Shown here: piece by piece, positions 33,020-41,538 of the stretch
Layout: the number at the start of each line of letters is the position of its first letter
How positions within the stretch are numbered: the first letter of the stretch is position 1
From: Flavobacterium sp. N2038
Lineage (GTDB): Bacteria; Bacteroidota; Bacteroidia; Flavobacteriales; Flavobacteriaceae
Direction: 5' to 3'
Length of the DNA stretch: 64,000 bases
Assembly: GCF_025947185.1 (NCBI RefSeq)
Contig: NZ_CP110001.1
Location: forward strand, 4,464,001-4,528,000
Program-made: the position numbers and the translations under genes
The notes under the pieces: model-generated
Told to the model about the DNA's origin: nothing
Seen by the model: the letters and a program-made list of their open reading frames with translations, nothing else
The model's database searches: none

Positions 33020-33919
33020 ATGACAAAAATCACTATAAGAGAAACACAAAATCCTACTATATTAAAATTTGAGTTTGAAGATTTCATTACACAAAATCAA
33101 AACTTTGAATTTAAAAATATTGATGAAGCACAAGAATCGCCATTAGCACAGCAATTGTTTTATTTGCCATTCGTTAAAACAGTTTATATTTCAGGTAATT
33201 TCATTGCAATTGAAAGATATAGCATTGTAGACTGGGATGATGTAAAAGATGCCGTAGCAGAGCAAATTGCTGCATTTGTTGATAAAGGCGGGGTGATCAT
33301 TAAGATCGACGAAAACAAAGCAAAAAAACAACCTATAACGGTTTATGGAGAAACAACTCCAAATCCATCTGCCTTAAAATTTGTAGTTAGCAGAATGTTA
33401 ACCCGAAATGCAGTTGAATACAAAAATATTGACCAAACTGCTTCTTCTCCGCTTGCACAGGAGTTGTTTAAATTTCCTTATGTAAAAGAAATTTTTATTG
33501 ATGAGAATTATATTTCGGTTACAAAGTATGAAATCAATAACTGGGACGAAATTACTTTAGAATTAAGAACATTCATTAAACAATTTATCGAAAATGGTGG
33601 AACTGTTCTGGATGAAAGCTTAATTGAAACAGCCACTAAAAATGATATTACTAAAGATGAAGCATTTGATAAATTGGATGTTACATCACAACAAATCATC
33701 AATATCTTAGAAGAATATGTTAAACCGGCTGTAGCTGCAGATGGAGGAAATATTGCTTTTGATTCTTATAACGAAGAGGACAAAACTGTTAAAGTAATTT
33801 TACAAGGTGCCTGCAGTGGTTGCCCATCTTCTACATTTACATTAAAAAGCGGTATCGAGAATATGCTAAAAAGTATGCTAAATGATGAAGGTATTAAGGT
33901 TGAAGCCTTGAATGCTTAA
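33020..33919 (+). CDS. NifU/Nfu-type iron-sulfur scaffold with two N-terminal domains
   Basis: This 299-residue protein carries clusters to apoproteins. It has two tandem Nfu N-type domains: residues about 3-95 (TQNPTILKFEF, SPLAQQLFYLPFVKTVYISGNFIAIE) and about 107-198 (TPNPSALKFVV, SPLAQELFKFPYVKEIFIDENYISVT). A C-terminal NifU domain has the cluster-binding GACSGCPSS (Cys265, Cys268). A single N domain is the more common form elsewhere. It is followed by a good terminator. Confidence 0.94.
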   Translation: MTKITIRETQNPTILKFEFEDFITQNQNFEFKNIDEAQESPLAQQLFYLPFVKTVYISGNFIAIERYSIVDWDDVKDAVAEQIAAFVDKGGVIIKIDENKAKKQPITVYGETTPNPSALKFVVSRMLTRNAVEYKNIDQTASSPLAQELFKFPYVKEIFIDENYISVTKYEINNWDEITLELRTFIKQFIENGGTVLDESLIETATKNDITKDEAFDKLDVTSQQIINILEEYVKPAVAADGGNIAFDSYNEEDKTVKVILQGACSGCPSSTFTLKSGIENMLKSMLNDEGIKVEALNA

Positions 33920-33937
33920 AAAAATAATATTAAAAAA

Positions 33938-33967
33938 AGAAAGCGTCCCGATTGGGGCGCTTTTTTT
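33938..33967 (+). terminator. Terminator of the Nfu-type gene
   Basis: AAAGCG (33940-33945) pairs with CGCTTT (33958-33963), continued by a T-G and three C-G pairs around GATT, then seven T. Confidence 0.9.
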
Positions 33968-34072
33968 ATGCAAGAACTTATCTGTCTAATTTTCAATAAA
34001 TTATTTTAACAATATCATCATTATTCTCTAAAAAAGTTTAATATTGTAATCTAAACCAATCAATATAAAACT

Positions 34073-34480
34073 ATGGGATTATCATCATTCTTCAAGAATT
34101 TATTTGGCTCGACCAAAGAATCTGTAACTGAATTGGCAAACAATGCCGAAAGTACTTTTGAACAAGCTAAAGAAGCTGCTGCTCCTTATATTGACAAAGC
34201 AGAAACTTTTGCAGAAGAAACAATTGCAAAAGCAAAAGTAGCTTCAGAACCAATTATTGAAAGTGCTGCCGAATACGCAAATCAGGCAAAAGATATTGTA
34301 AGTGAGTATGTTGAAAAAGCTTCTGATTCAATAGGAGAAGTAATCGATTCTGTAAAAGAAAAAACTGGCGAAATTGCCGGAGAAACCAAAACAGCTGTAT
34401 CTGAAACAGTCGTTGATGCAAGCGAAACAGCTGCAGCAGAAACGGATAAAGTTGCTGACGAAATTTCTGACAAGGAATAA
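34073..34480 (+). CDS. Alanine/glutamate-rich amphipathic helical protein
   Basis: This 135-residue acidic protein is composed almost entirely of Ala, Glu, Lys, Ser, Thr and Val, with roughly 11-residue periodic amphipathic helices (AESTFEQAKEAAAP, KAETFAEETIAKAKV, VEKASDSIGEVIDSVKEK). The pattern is like LEA-type or YtxH-type proteins. No signal peptide is evident, but MGLSSFFKNLFG at the N-terminus could bind membranes. No function is assigned. The frame and its codon use look coding over the full length. Confidence 0.78.
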   Translation: MGLSSFFKNLFGSTKESVTELANNAESTFEQAKEAAAPYIDKAETFAEETIAKAKVASEPIIESAAEYANQAKDIVSEYVEKASDSIGEVIDSVKEKTGEIAGETKTAVSETVVDASETAAAETDKVADEISDKE

Positions 34481-34513
34481 AACCACATTCTTTTCTTATA
34501 AAAATAAATACTT

Positions 34514-34521
34514 TATATTTG
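34514..34521 (+). promoter_or_regulatory. -7 box upstream of mscS
   Basis: TATATTTG fits TAnnTTTG. It lies between the amphipathic-protein gene and mscS, 53 bases before the mscS ATG at 34574 and only about 12 bases ahead of a terminator-like hairpin. Confidence 0.5.
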
Positions 34522-34532
34522 CAAAATAATAC

Positions 34533-34560
34533 ACCTTCTCATTTTGGGAAGGTTTTTTTA
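34533..34560 (+). terminator. Hairpin with T-run between the amphipathic-protein gene and mscS
   Basis: ACCTTCTC (34533-34540) pairs with GGGAAGGT (34546-34553, one wobble) around a five-base loop, followed by seven T. It ends the upstream gene, but it lies downstream of the mscS -7 box, so it may also attenuate mscS. Confidence 0.75.
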
Positions 34561-34573
34561 TCCTTAAAAAACA

Positions 34574-35383
34574 ATGATGAGCCCGGAACAATTAAGCACT
34601 TACGCTACAAGATTTATCGATGTACTAATAGATTATTCTCCAAAATTAATCTCTGCACTTCTAATTTTATTTGTTGGATTATATGCCATACGATTAATAA
34701 ACAGAATTATCAGAAAGATAATGGTAAAGAGAAATCTGGATCCTACACTTACAAAATTCCTTGCAGATATTTTATTGTGGGCTCTCCGAATCCTTTTATT
34801 TGTAACTTTTATTTCAAAACTAGGAATCGAAACTTCATCTTTTGTTGCCATTTTAGGAGCGATGGGACTTGCAGTAGGTTTATCACTTCAAGGTTCACTT
34901 TCTAATTTTGCAGGAGGAATGCTGATTATTGTTTTTAAACCTTTTAAAGTTGGCGATACAATAGAATCGCAAGGTGTTATTGCAACAGTATTAGAAATTC
35001 AGATTTTTGTAACCAAAATGCTAACTGCAAATAATCAAACCGTTTTTGTACCAAATGGTGCTTTATCAAACGGAACAATTATCAATTATTCGATGCAGGG
35101 AGAAAGAAGAGCAGATTTAACGTTTGCAGTTTCTTATGATTCAAATATCAAACAGGCAAAAGATATTTTACTGGATGTTTTAAACAAAAATCCAAAAGTG
35201 CTTAAAAATCCTGCTCCGGAAGTTTTTGTAAAGAATTTAACCGCAAGTTCTGTCGAATTTGCTGTTCGTCCGTGGGCAAAAAATGCTAATTATGGAGCTG
35301 TTTTTTCTGAAACTTTAGAGAATTGCAAAACTGCTTTAGATGAAGCTGGTATTTCAATTCAGCCTTATACCATACAAAAATAA
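34574..35383 (+). CDS. Small-conductance mechanosensitive channel (MscS family)
   Basis: This 269-residue inner-membrane channel opens under membrane tension in osmotic downshock. It has three membrane segments (about 20-40, 62-82, 88-113). The pore-lining third helix is LGAMGLAVGLSLQGSLSNFAGG, followed by the beta domain FKVGDTIESQGVIATVLEI and NGALSNGTIINYS. The small size is the minimal MscS form. Either of two adjacent ATG codons may be the start. It converges on tsaB with a five-base gap, and its terminator seems to be inside tsaB. Confidence 0.95.
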   Translation: MMSPEQLSTYATRFIDVLIDYSPKLISALLILFVGLYAIRLINRIIRKIMVKRNLDPTLTKFLADILLWALRILLFVTFISKLGIETSSFVAILGAMGLAVGLSLQGSLSNFAGGMLIIVFKPFKVGDTIESQGVIATVLEIQIFVTKMLTANNQTVFVPNGALSNGTIINYSMQGERRADLTFAVSYDSNIKQAKDILLDVLNKNPKVLKNPAPEVFVKNLTASSVEFAVRPWAKNANYGAVFSETLENCKTALDEAGISIQPYTIQK

Positions 35384-35388
35384 AACGT

Positions 35389-36063
35389 TTATTGTTTTTT
35401 TGATGGCTGCGTCATCATAAAATCTTTCAAATAATAAGGTTCAAAATAAGCGACATCTACAATGTCGCTTTTTTGATATTTATCGTAACTGATTTTACTC
35501 ATTGCATTTGCCGAAGGGTATTTAATTCCTTCCAAAAAAACAAAGTTTTCCTTTGTCAATACCGTTTTACATTTATCAGCACAATCACCAACAAAATAAA
35601 CTGTTTCATTATATTCGCTAAAAGATTCCTCTGTAATAACTTCAGCAAGAATACTTCTTTCAACTTCTAATTTAGCATTAAAAACTTCGCTGTAAACTTC
35701 CATTCTTCGGGCATCAAGCATCGGGATAATTTTTCCCTCAGAAACATTTGCCTGTGAAGCTAAAGTCTGTAAAGTATCAACCGCAATTAAGGGAATATTT
35801 AAAGCAAAACACAATCCTTTTGCTGCCGAAACACCTATTCGTAAACCAGTGTAAGAACCTGGCCCCTGACTCACTGCAACTGCTGCTAAATCCTGAACTG
35901 AAATTCCAGATTCGGCAATAACATCTTCAATAAAAACATGAAGCTTTTCAGCATGTGAATAACCTTCTTCAGCAATTTCTCTGCAAATGATGGTTTCACC
36001 ATTTTTAGCAATTGATACTGAACAATTTTTGGTCGCTGTTTCGATATTGAGAATAAAAGACAA
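35389..36063 (-). CDS. tsaB: tRNA N6-threonylcarbamoyladenosine biosynthesis protein TsaB
   Basis: This 224-residue ASKHA-fold protein partners with TsaD and TsaE to make t6A37 in ANN-decoding tRNAs. Recognisable parts are the phosphate-1-like start ILNIETATKNCSVSI, SQGPGSYTGLRIGVSAAKGL (about 85-104) and IPMLDARRMEVYSEVF (about 136-151). It is last in a long minus-strand run after the MacAB/TolC-type genes. A hairpin at 35448-35474 lies within its 3' end and is probably the mscS terminator on the other strand. Confidence 0.95.
   Translation of the reverse strand: MSFILNIETATKNCSVSIAKNGETIICREIAEEGYSHAEKLHVFIEDVIAESGISVQDLAAVAVSQGPGSYTGLRIGVSAAKGLCFALNIPLIAVDTLQTLASQANVSEGKIIPMLDARRMEVYSEVFNAKLEVERSILAEVITEESFSEYNETVYFVGDCADKCKTVLTKENFVFLEGIKYPSANAMSKISYDKYQKSDIVDVAYFEPYYLKDFMMTQPSKKQ
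35446..35475 (+). terminator. mscS terminator embedded in the tsaB coding region
   Basis: AAGCGACAT (35448-35456) pairs perfectly with ATGTCGCTT (35462-35470) around CTACA, and six T follow on the plus strand. It is 65 bases past the mscS stop. On the minus strand it is in-frame tsaB coding sequence. Confidence 0.7.
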
Positions 36064-36083
36064 GATGGTGTGTTATTAAAAAA

Positions 36084-36338
36084 TTATACAAAAATTAAAG
36101 CAGCAAAAATAAGGGTTAATAACCAGAATAAGAGAAATGCCACACATAAATTTGCCAATAAAAAGCCTATGTATATGATCAGTCTTTTTTCTACTGCAAA
36201 ATATTTAAATTCGTCATTATAATATTTTGTTTTATAAACGCTATAATGTACCCATATCAAATATACAATCACACTAAGAGAGCCGCCAACAACACTTAAA
36301 ATGATTTCTGACGGAACTCCATGCAAAGCAATTCTCAT
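36084..36338 (-). CDS. Small membrane protein of unknown function
   Basis: This 84-residue protein has two clear membrane segments (about 10-30 and 52-82) separated by a charged stretch (YKTKYYNDEFKYFAVEKR). No family is recognised. It lies eight bases after the MacA-type adaptor gene and 20 bases before tsaB on the same strand, so it is cotranscribed with the export genes. Confidence 0.7.
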   Translation of the reverse strand: MRIALHGVPSEIILSVVGGSLSVIVYLIWVHYSVYKTKYYNDEFKYFAVEKRLIIYIGFLLANLCVAFLLFWLLTLIFAALIFV

Positions 36339-36346
36339 ATTATAAT

Positions 36347-37639
36347 CTACTTTTTGGGCGTTTCAGCTTTCTTAAGCTTTACCTTGTCACCAGAATTCAA
36401 ATCCTTAGAAACTGTTGTATAAGGACCTGTAATTACAACATCCCCAGCTTTCAATCCCGACATTACTTCAATATTAGTATCATCCTGAATTCCGGTTTTA
36501 ATAATTCTGATTTTAGCTTTGTCTCCTACTTTTACAAAAACACATTCAAATTTCTTGTCACTCTTTGGAGCGGCTTTTTTATCTTCATTAGGATCTTCTA
36601 CTTTAAAATCTTTTACAGCAGTTGTATCCGATTTTACCACTACAGAACTAATTGGCACTGCCAAAACATTTGTTTTTGTTGTAGTAATAATATCTACCGT
36701 AGCTGTCATTCCAGGTCTAAAAGGTGAATAAGCACTTGGCTTTCCTTCTAACAAATCCTGATATGATTCTTTTAAAATACGAACTTTAACTTTGAAGTTA
36801 GTAACCTGATCTGATGTTAAGGTTGTACTTGCCGAATTCGAAATACTAGTTACAACACCTTTAAATTTCTTTTTCAAATAAGCATCAACTTCAACATTTG
36901 CTTCGTCTCCAATTTTTATTTTTACGATATCATTTTCATTTACATCAACTTCAACCTCCATATTATTAAGATTCGCCACTCTCAAAAGTTCTGTTCCCGC
37001 CATTTGCTGCGTTCCTAAAACACGTTCTCCCAATTCTACATTCAAAACCGAAATAGTTCCGTCTGCAGGAGCGTAGATTGTTGTGCGTCCTAAATTGTCT
37101 CTGGCTTCTGTAACTGATGCCGAAGCACTTTGTACATTATAATAAGAGCTTTGTTTTGTTGCTTTGGCTACTTCGTAAGTCGAAACTGCTTTATCCCAAT
37201 CTGATTTTGAGATAACCCCTTTATCATATAAGGTTTTATTACGATCGTAATTTGCTTTTGCTTCTTTAAAACTAGCATCAGATTGTGTTAAACCAGCCTT
37301 AGTTCCTGCTAAATTTGCAACAGATCTTTCTAGTCCTGAAGTATACAAATCAGGGTTTATTTTTACTAATAAATCCCCTTTTTTAACCACCTGACCTTCT
37401 TTTACATTTAATGCAATAATCTCACCTGAAACCATCGATGATAATTTTACCTCGATTTCCGGTTGAATTTTGCCGGTTGCCGAAACCGTTTCTACAATAG
37501 TTGATGCTGCTACTTTTGAAATTTCTACTTCTTTTCCTTCATCCTTATTTCCTAAAACTCCAGCTTTCGAAAGACCAACTAAAATCGCTATTAATACTAC
37601 TGCTCCTCCGACTAAGAAATAAACTGTTTTTTTTGACAT
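36347..37639 (-). CDS. Efflux periplasmic adaptor subunit (MacA/HlyD type)
   Basis: This 430-residue membrane fusion protein has an N-terminal membrane anchor (about 5-24). The lipoyl half-motifs GKIQPEIEVKLSSMVSGEI and VKKGDLLVKIN (about 55-95) come first, then a coiled-coil hairpin (about 100-190) and the second lipoyl half TIYAPADGTISVLNVELGERV, with beta-barrel and membrane-proximal domains after. It links an inner-membrane ABC permease to TolC. It is one of two adaptors in this operon, on the far side of the TolC gene. Confidence 0.9.
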   Translation of the reverse strand: MSKKTVYFLVGGAVVLIAILVGLSKAGVLGNKDEGKEVEISKVAASTIVETVSATGKIQPEIEVKLSSMVSGEIIALNVKEGQVVKKGDLLVKINPDLYTSGLERSVANLAGTKAGLTQSDASFKEAKANYDRNKTLYDKGVISKSDWDKAVSTYEVAKATKQSSYYNVQSASASVTEARDNLGRTTIYAPADGTISVLNVELGERVLGTQQMAGTELLRVANLNNMEVEVDVNENDIVKIKIGDEANVEVDAYLKKKFKGVVTSISNSASTTLTSDQVTNFKVKVRILKESYQDLLEGKPSAYSPFRPGMTATVDIITTTKTNVLAVPISSVVVKSDTTAVKDFKVEDPNEDKKAAPKSDKKFECVFVKVGDKAKIRIIKTGIQDDTNIEVMSGLKAGDVVITGPYTTVSKDLNSGDKVKLKKAETPKK

Positions 37640-37645
37640 AATAAA

Positions 37646-39028
37646 TTATTTTGTAATAATTGGAACAATTGGAATTCCAAAGTAGAATTCAAGTATTTTT
37701 ATTTTGAACATGTAATCGTATTTTGTTCTGATAACATCAGACTGTGCATTTGTTAACAACGTTTGAGCTTGTGTAAAATCAAACGAGTTCATCAATCCAA
37801 CATCATACTTTTCTTTAGCATAATTATAAGCCTGTTGTCTTGCTTCTAATGTTACTGTCGCTGATTCGTATGTATTTAAAGCTCCTTTTGCGTTTGTAAA
37901 TGCAGTATATACATTACGTTGCAAATCTAAACTTTTTTGTTCTAAATCTATTTTAGATTTCTCTAAACTTACTTTGTTACGCTCGACATTATTTCTAACC
38001 GAAAATCCGTTGAAAATTGGAACATTCAATTGAAAACCAAAATTATGTCCTTTATTATCACTAAACTGTTGAAATATTGGGTCTGGTCCTACACTGTAAG
38101 GTTGGTTATTTGAGTCAAATTTAATCTGATCACTATAACTCGCTCTTGTATTAAAAGCATAAAAACCAGAAAGAGTTGGCTGATAAGCTCCTTTTGCAAT
38201 TTTTACATTTTTCTCGGCAATTTCAAGATTAGTCTGTGCCAGTTTTAATTCTGTTCTCGTCTCTTTTGCTTTATTGTAAATATCGATTGGACTTTGCGCC
38301 ATGATGTTGTTTTCATCTTTTGCATTTGTATCGTCGATGACATCAAAATCTGCAAATTCTTTTAGCTGTAAAAGTTGCGCTAAACTTAATTTTGAGATCA
38401 ATAAATTATTTTCTGAAACTGTAATGTTTTGTTTATCCGTTGCTATAGTAGCTTTCAGATCAAATAAATCTCCTCGTGGAATCGTACCCGCACTAACCAT
38501 TTCTTCAGAACGTTTTAAACGTTTTTCATCAATTGCTAATTGTTCTGTTTTTACCTTCAAATCTTCTTTATAACCCAGGATCTGAAGAAAAGCATTAGCA
38601 ACATTCAATGAAATATCTTCCTGCATTTTCAATAGTTGATATTGAGATGCAATAATAGCTAATTTCGCCCTGCGATAGGTATTTTGATTTTGAAGACCTT
38701 TATAAATATCAACTCCCGCATTAATACCAACTGATGAATACTGAGTGGTCTGATTACGTAAAAGACCTGTTGTAACATCCTGGTTTAAACCAATGTTCCA
38801 GGAGTGCGAAGCGTTTCCGCTTGCCGATGGAAGATAGTTTCCTAATGCTCCCTTTTTATCAATATCAGCATTTTTTACATCCAGTTCTGATAGTTTAATT
38901 GTAATATTATTATCCAGTGCATATCTTACACATTCTTCAAGTGTCCATTGTTTTGTTTGTGCCTGGCCTGATAATGTAAACCCAAAAAGCATGGCAAAAA
39001 CAAGACTATTATATTTATTTATTTTCAT
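37646..39028 (-). CDS. TolC-family outer-membrane efflux protein
   Basis: The ATG at 39028 (460 residues) is chosen because a normal signal peptide follows: MKINKYNSLVFAMLFGFTLS with cleavage near GQAQ. The open frame continues 15 codons upstream without homologous character. WTLEECVRYALDNNITIKL is the TolC/OEP opening, and long helices alternate with strands in two repeats (AETRTELKLAQTNLEIAEKN at the second). It forms the trimeric outer-membrane duct for the flanking adaptors and ABC permeases. Confidence 0.93.
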   Translation of the reverse strand: MKINKYNSLVFAMLFGFTLSGQAQTKQWTLEECVRYALDNNITIKLSELDVKNADIDKKGALGNYLPSASGNASHSWNIGLNQDVTTGLLRNQTTQYSSVGINAGVDIYKGLQNQNTYRRAKLAIIASQYQLLKMQEDISLNVANAFLQILGYKEDLKVKTEQLAIDEKRLKRSEEMVSAGTIPRGDLFDLKATIATDKQNITVSENNLLISKLSLAQLLQLKEFADFDVIDDTNAKDENNIMAQSPIDIYNKAKETRTELKLAQTNLEIAEKNVKIAKGAYQPTLSGFYAFNTRASYSDQIKFDSNNQPYSVGPDPIFQQFSDNKGHNFGFQLNVPIFNGFSVRNNVERNKVSLEKSKIDLEQKSLDLQRNVYTAFTNAKGALNTYESATVTLEARQQAYNYAKEKYDVGLMNSFDFTQAQTLLTNAQSDVIRTKYDYMFKIKILEFYFGIPIVPIITK

Positions 39029-39107
39029 ATATTTTGAATGAAAGCACAGTAAAAAACCATGCAAATTTAACATTTTAAAAACCCTAAAAACTCGCTATTT
39101 GATCAAA

Positions 39108-40229
39108 CTATTTTTTCTCTCCTTGTCCTTCTGTGATCAAACCCTGATTCCAGATTTTAATCTTATCTGAATCTTTAAGACCGCTTTTAACCTGAACATA
39201 GATTCCATCACTTACCCCCAGAACAAGATCTCTTCTTTGAAATTTCTGTGGACTAGTTTCTACTTCTACATATGGTTTTTGAGTTTTTTTGTCAAATTGT
39301 ACCAATGATTCTTTAATTGCCATAACCTTATCTGCTTTTTCTAATATGATAGAAGCATTTGCACTTAATCCGGCTCTGATAAAGGTTTCATCTCTATTTT
39401 GTAAAGAAGCTTTAATTTCAAACTGAATAGCTCCATTTTCTGTAACTCCTTTTGGTGCAATATCTGTTAAAGCCGCATCAAATTTTTTATTTTCAATGGC
39501 TCCAATTGTAATTTCGATAGGCATTTTTTCTTTGATTTTACCCACCTCAGATTCGTCAATTTTTCCAATAAAAATCATTCTTCCAACATCGGCAACACTT
39601 GCAATTGTAGTTCCTTCGTTAAAATTATTACTTTCAATAACCTGATTTCCAACTTTTACAGGAACCGCCAATACCATTCCGTTTACCGTAGAACGGATTA
39701 ATGTATTTGCATAATTTCCTAATGATGTCGTTGTTCCGGTTTTTACAATATCCAAACTTTGTTTTGCTGCCAGATAATTTTGTTTTGCCTGTTTGTAAGC
39801 CAATTGGGCTGCATCAAAATCATTGGCAGAAATTACATCTTTATCAAACAATGTTTTTTGTCTTTGATAAATTTTCTCCTGATTATCTAAAGCAATCTTA
39901 GCAGTTTGTACTTGGTTTTGAGTACTACTTACATTCGATACGTTGGCCACAACTCTAATTTTTGCAATCATGTCGCCAGCTTTAATTTTCTCACCTGCTT
40001 TGATATACACTTCTTCGATAATACCTGAGATATTTGGTTTGATGAGGACTTCTTCATCAGGCTGAATGTTACCGGTTGCAATGGTGTTTTTAACTATCGT
40101 TTTAATCTCTGCCTTTTCTGTTTTAAAAATAATTGGCGACTCTTGATTTTTTGCATATAAATAATAAAGTGCGCCAAAGAAAACTATAGCTATAAAGATT
40201 AAAATGGTTACGGTTACTCCTTTTTTCAT
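39108..40229 (-). CDS. Efflux periplasmic adaptor subunit (MacA/HlyD type), second copy
   Basis: This 373-residue adaptor has an N-terminal anchor (about 5-25). The lipoyl halves are IATGNIQPDEEVLIKPNISG and KAGDMIAKIRVV near 50-93, and the second is TLIRSTVNGMVLAVPVKVGN near 172-192. A coiled coil lies between them. It differs clearly from the adaptor at 36347. It lies directly after the permease genes in the order ATPase, permease, permease, adaptor, TolC, adaptor. Confidence 0.9.
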   Translation of the reverse strand: MKKGVTVTILIFIAIVFFGALYYLYAKNQESPIIFKTEKAEIKTIVKNTIATGNIQPDEEVLIKPNISGIIEEVYIKAGEKIKAGDMIAKIRVVANVSNVSSTQNQVQTAKIALDNQEKIYQRQKTLFDKDVISANDFDAAQLAYKQAKQNYLAAKQSLDIVKTGTTTSLGNYANTLIRSTVNGMVLAVPVKVGNQVIESNNFNEGTTIASVADVGRMIFIGKIDESEVGKIKEKMPIEITIGAIENKKFDAALTDIAPKGVTENGAIQFEIKASLQNRDETFIRAGLSANASIILEKADKVMAIKESLVQFDKKTQKPYVEVETSPQKFQRRDLVLGVSDGIYVQVKSGLKDSDKIKIWNQGLITEGQGEKK

Positions 40230-40270
40230 TTTGTTTTTTAGTTTAATTCGATTTTATTTTGATTGATAAT

Positions 40271-41536
40271 TTATTCTGTTCTTAATGCATCGACCGGTTT
40301 TACATTTATCGCGGTCTGTGCTGGTATAAATCCGGCAAGCAAACCAGATCCGACCAATATTAATAGGGCAACAAATACAACTCCTAAATCTACACTCGGA
40401 TTCGCAAACATCGTATTACTTTCCGGGGGCATTGAATCCAAAACCATATTTAGTATAGCAATAATACCGGTTGCAACTGCTATTCCAAGCATTCCTGAAA
40501 TAATAGTTAAAAATATCGATTCTGATAAAATTTGTCCGCGTATTGCCGCTGGTGTAGCTCCTAAAGCTCTTCTAATTCCAATTTCTTTAGTTCGTTCTTT
40601 AACTACAATAAGCATAATATTAGATATCCCGATAACTCCTGAAATCAAAACTAATGTTCCAACGAAGTAGGCGATGATTTTTAGGATATTAAATAAACTT
40701 TGCACTTTATTAAACTGTTCATATAAATCAAAATTACCTACCGCTCTGTCATCAGTCGGATTTACAGAATGCAATGCTTTTATCAATTCCAGAATTTTTG
40801 GTTTTAAATCGGTAATGGAAGTTTCATCCTTTGCAGTAAGCGCCATCCAGCCTACTTTATCTCCAAAATTAAAAGCTTGCTGAAAAGTGGTAAACGGAAT
40901 AAAAATATTTTTTTGTTCCTGTTCTGCATTTCCTCCCTGCTGTTTGGATTTATAAACTCCAACAACCATAAAATTGATACTGTTTATTTTAATATAAGTT
41001 CCAACAGCCTCTTCTTCTTTTCCATAAAGTTCACTGATTACTCCTTTTCCAATAACACAAACTTTTCTTTTTTCTATAATATCCTGCTGATTAACAAATC
41101 GGCCTTTAATGATATCCATTGGCTGTTGTTTAATCAATTCAGGATAATCCCCATAAATAGTAAAAGCAGATGTTTTTGTACCCCGAACAACATTATTTGT
41201 CCCGTTAAAATCACCTAATTGATTCCTTGGCGAAACGTATAGCAAATCTGGCAAGGCCGCTTTTAAAGCTGTAACGTCACTATTTCTGAAATCATAACGG
41301 CGTGTTTTAGGCAAACCTTTGTAAGCCTTTGATGTTGTCTGACTCCACATAAACATAGTGTTAGTGGCAATCCCGTCAAATCCTTTTTTAATACCATTTT
41401 CCAGACCGTTTCCTGCAGCCAGCAAAATCACCAAAATAAAGATTCCCCAAAAAACACCAAATGCCGTCAGAATAGTCCTGAAAGGATTTGCCGTCAAGGC
41501 CTGTAAAATTTCTTCCCAATTATCTTTCTTAAACAT
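40271..41536 (-). CDS. MacB-like ABC transporter permease (intact)
   Basis: This 421-residue permease of the MacB/FtsX type has a first membrane segment at about 22-42 (FRTILTAFGVFWGIFILVIL) and a large periplasmic domain (about 45-285). Three C-terminal membrane helices start near 290, with SNIMLIVVKERTKEIGIRRALGATP just after the second helix. It lacks the ATPase domain, which is encoded separately at 42775. It is a paralog of the broken permease at 41539-42782, and the two probably form a heterodimer in working strains. Confidence 0.92.
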   Translation of the reverse strand: MFKKDNWEEILQALTANPFRTILTAFGVFWGIFILVILLAAGNGLENGIKKGFDGIATNTMFMWSQTTSKAYKGLPKTRRYDFRNSDVTALKAALPDLLYVSPRNQLGDFNGTNNVVRGTKTSAFTIYGDYPELIKQQPMDIIKGRFVNQQDIIEKRKVCVIGKGVISELYGKEEEAVGTYIKINSINFMVVGVYKSKQQGGNAEQEQKNIFIPFTTFQQAFNFGDKVGWMALTAKDETSITDLKPKILELIKALHSVNPTDDRAVGNFDLYEQFNKVQSLFNILKIIAYFVGTLVLISGVIGISNIMLIVVKERTKEIGIRRALGATPAAIRGQILSESIFLTIISGMLGIAVATGIIAILNMVLDSMPPESNTMFANPSVDLGVVFVALLILVGSGLLAGFIPAQTAINVKPVDALRTE

Positions 41537-41538
41537 AA

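Noticed and set aside
34519..34905. A 128-residue plus-strand frame overlapping mscS
   Set aside because: It runs in another frame through the clearly coding mscS gene and begins before its hairpin. It has no recognisable domain.
40877..41218. A 113-residue plus-strand frame opposite the intact permease
   Set aside because: It is antisense to a well-conserved gene, with Asn/Phe/Ser-rich composition typical of shadow frames.
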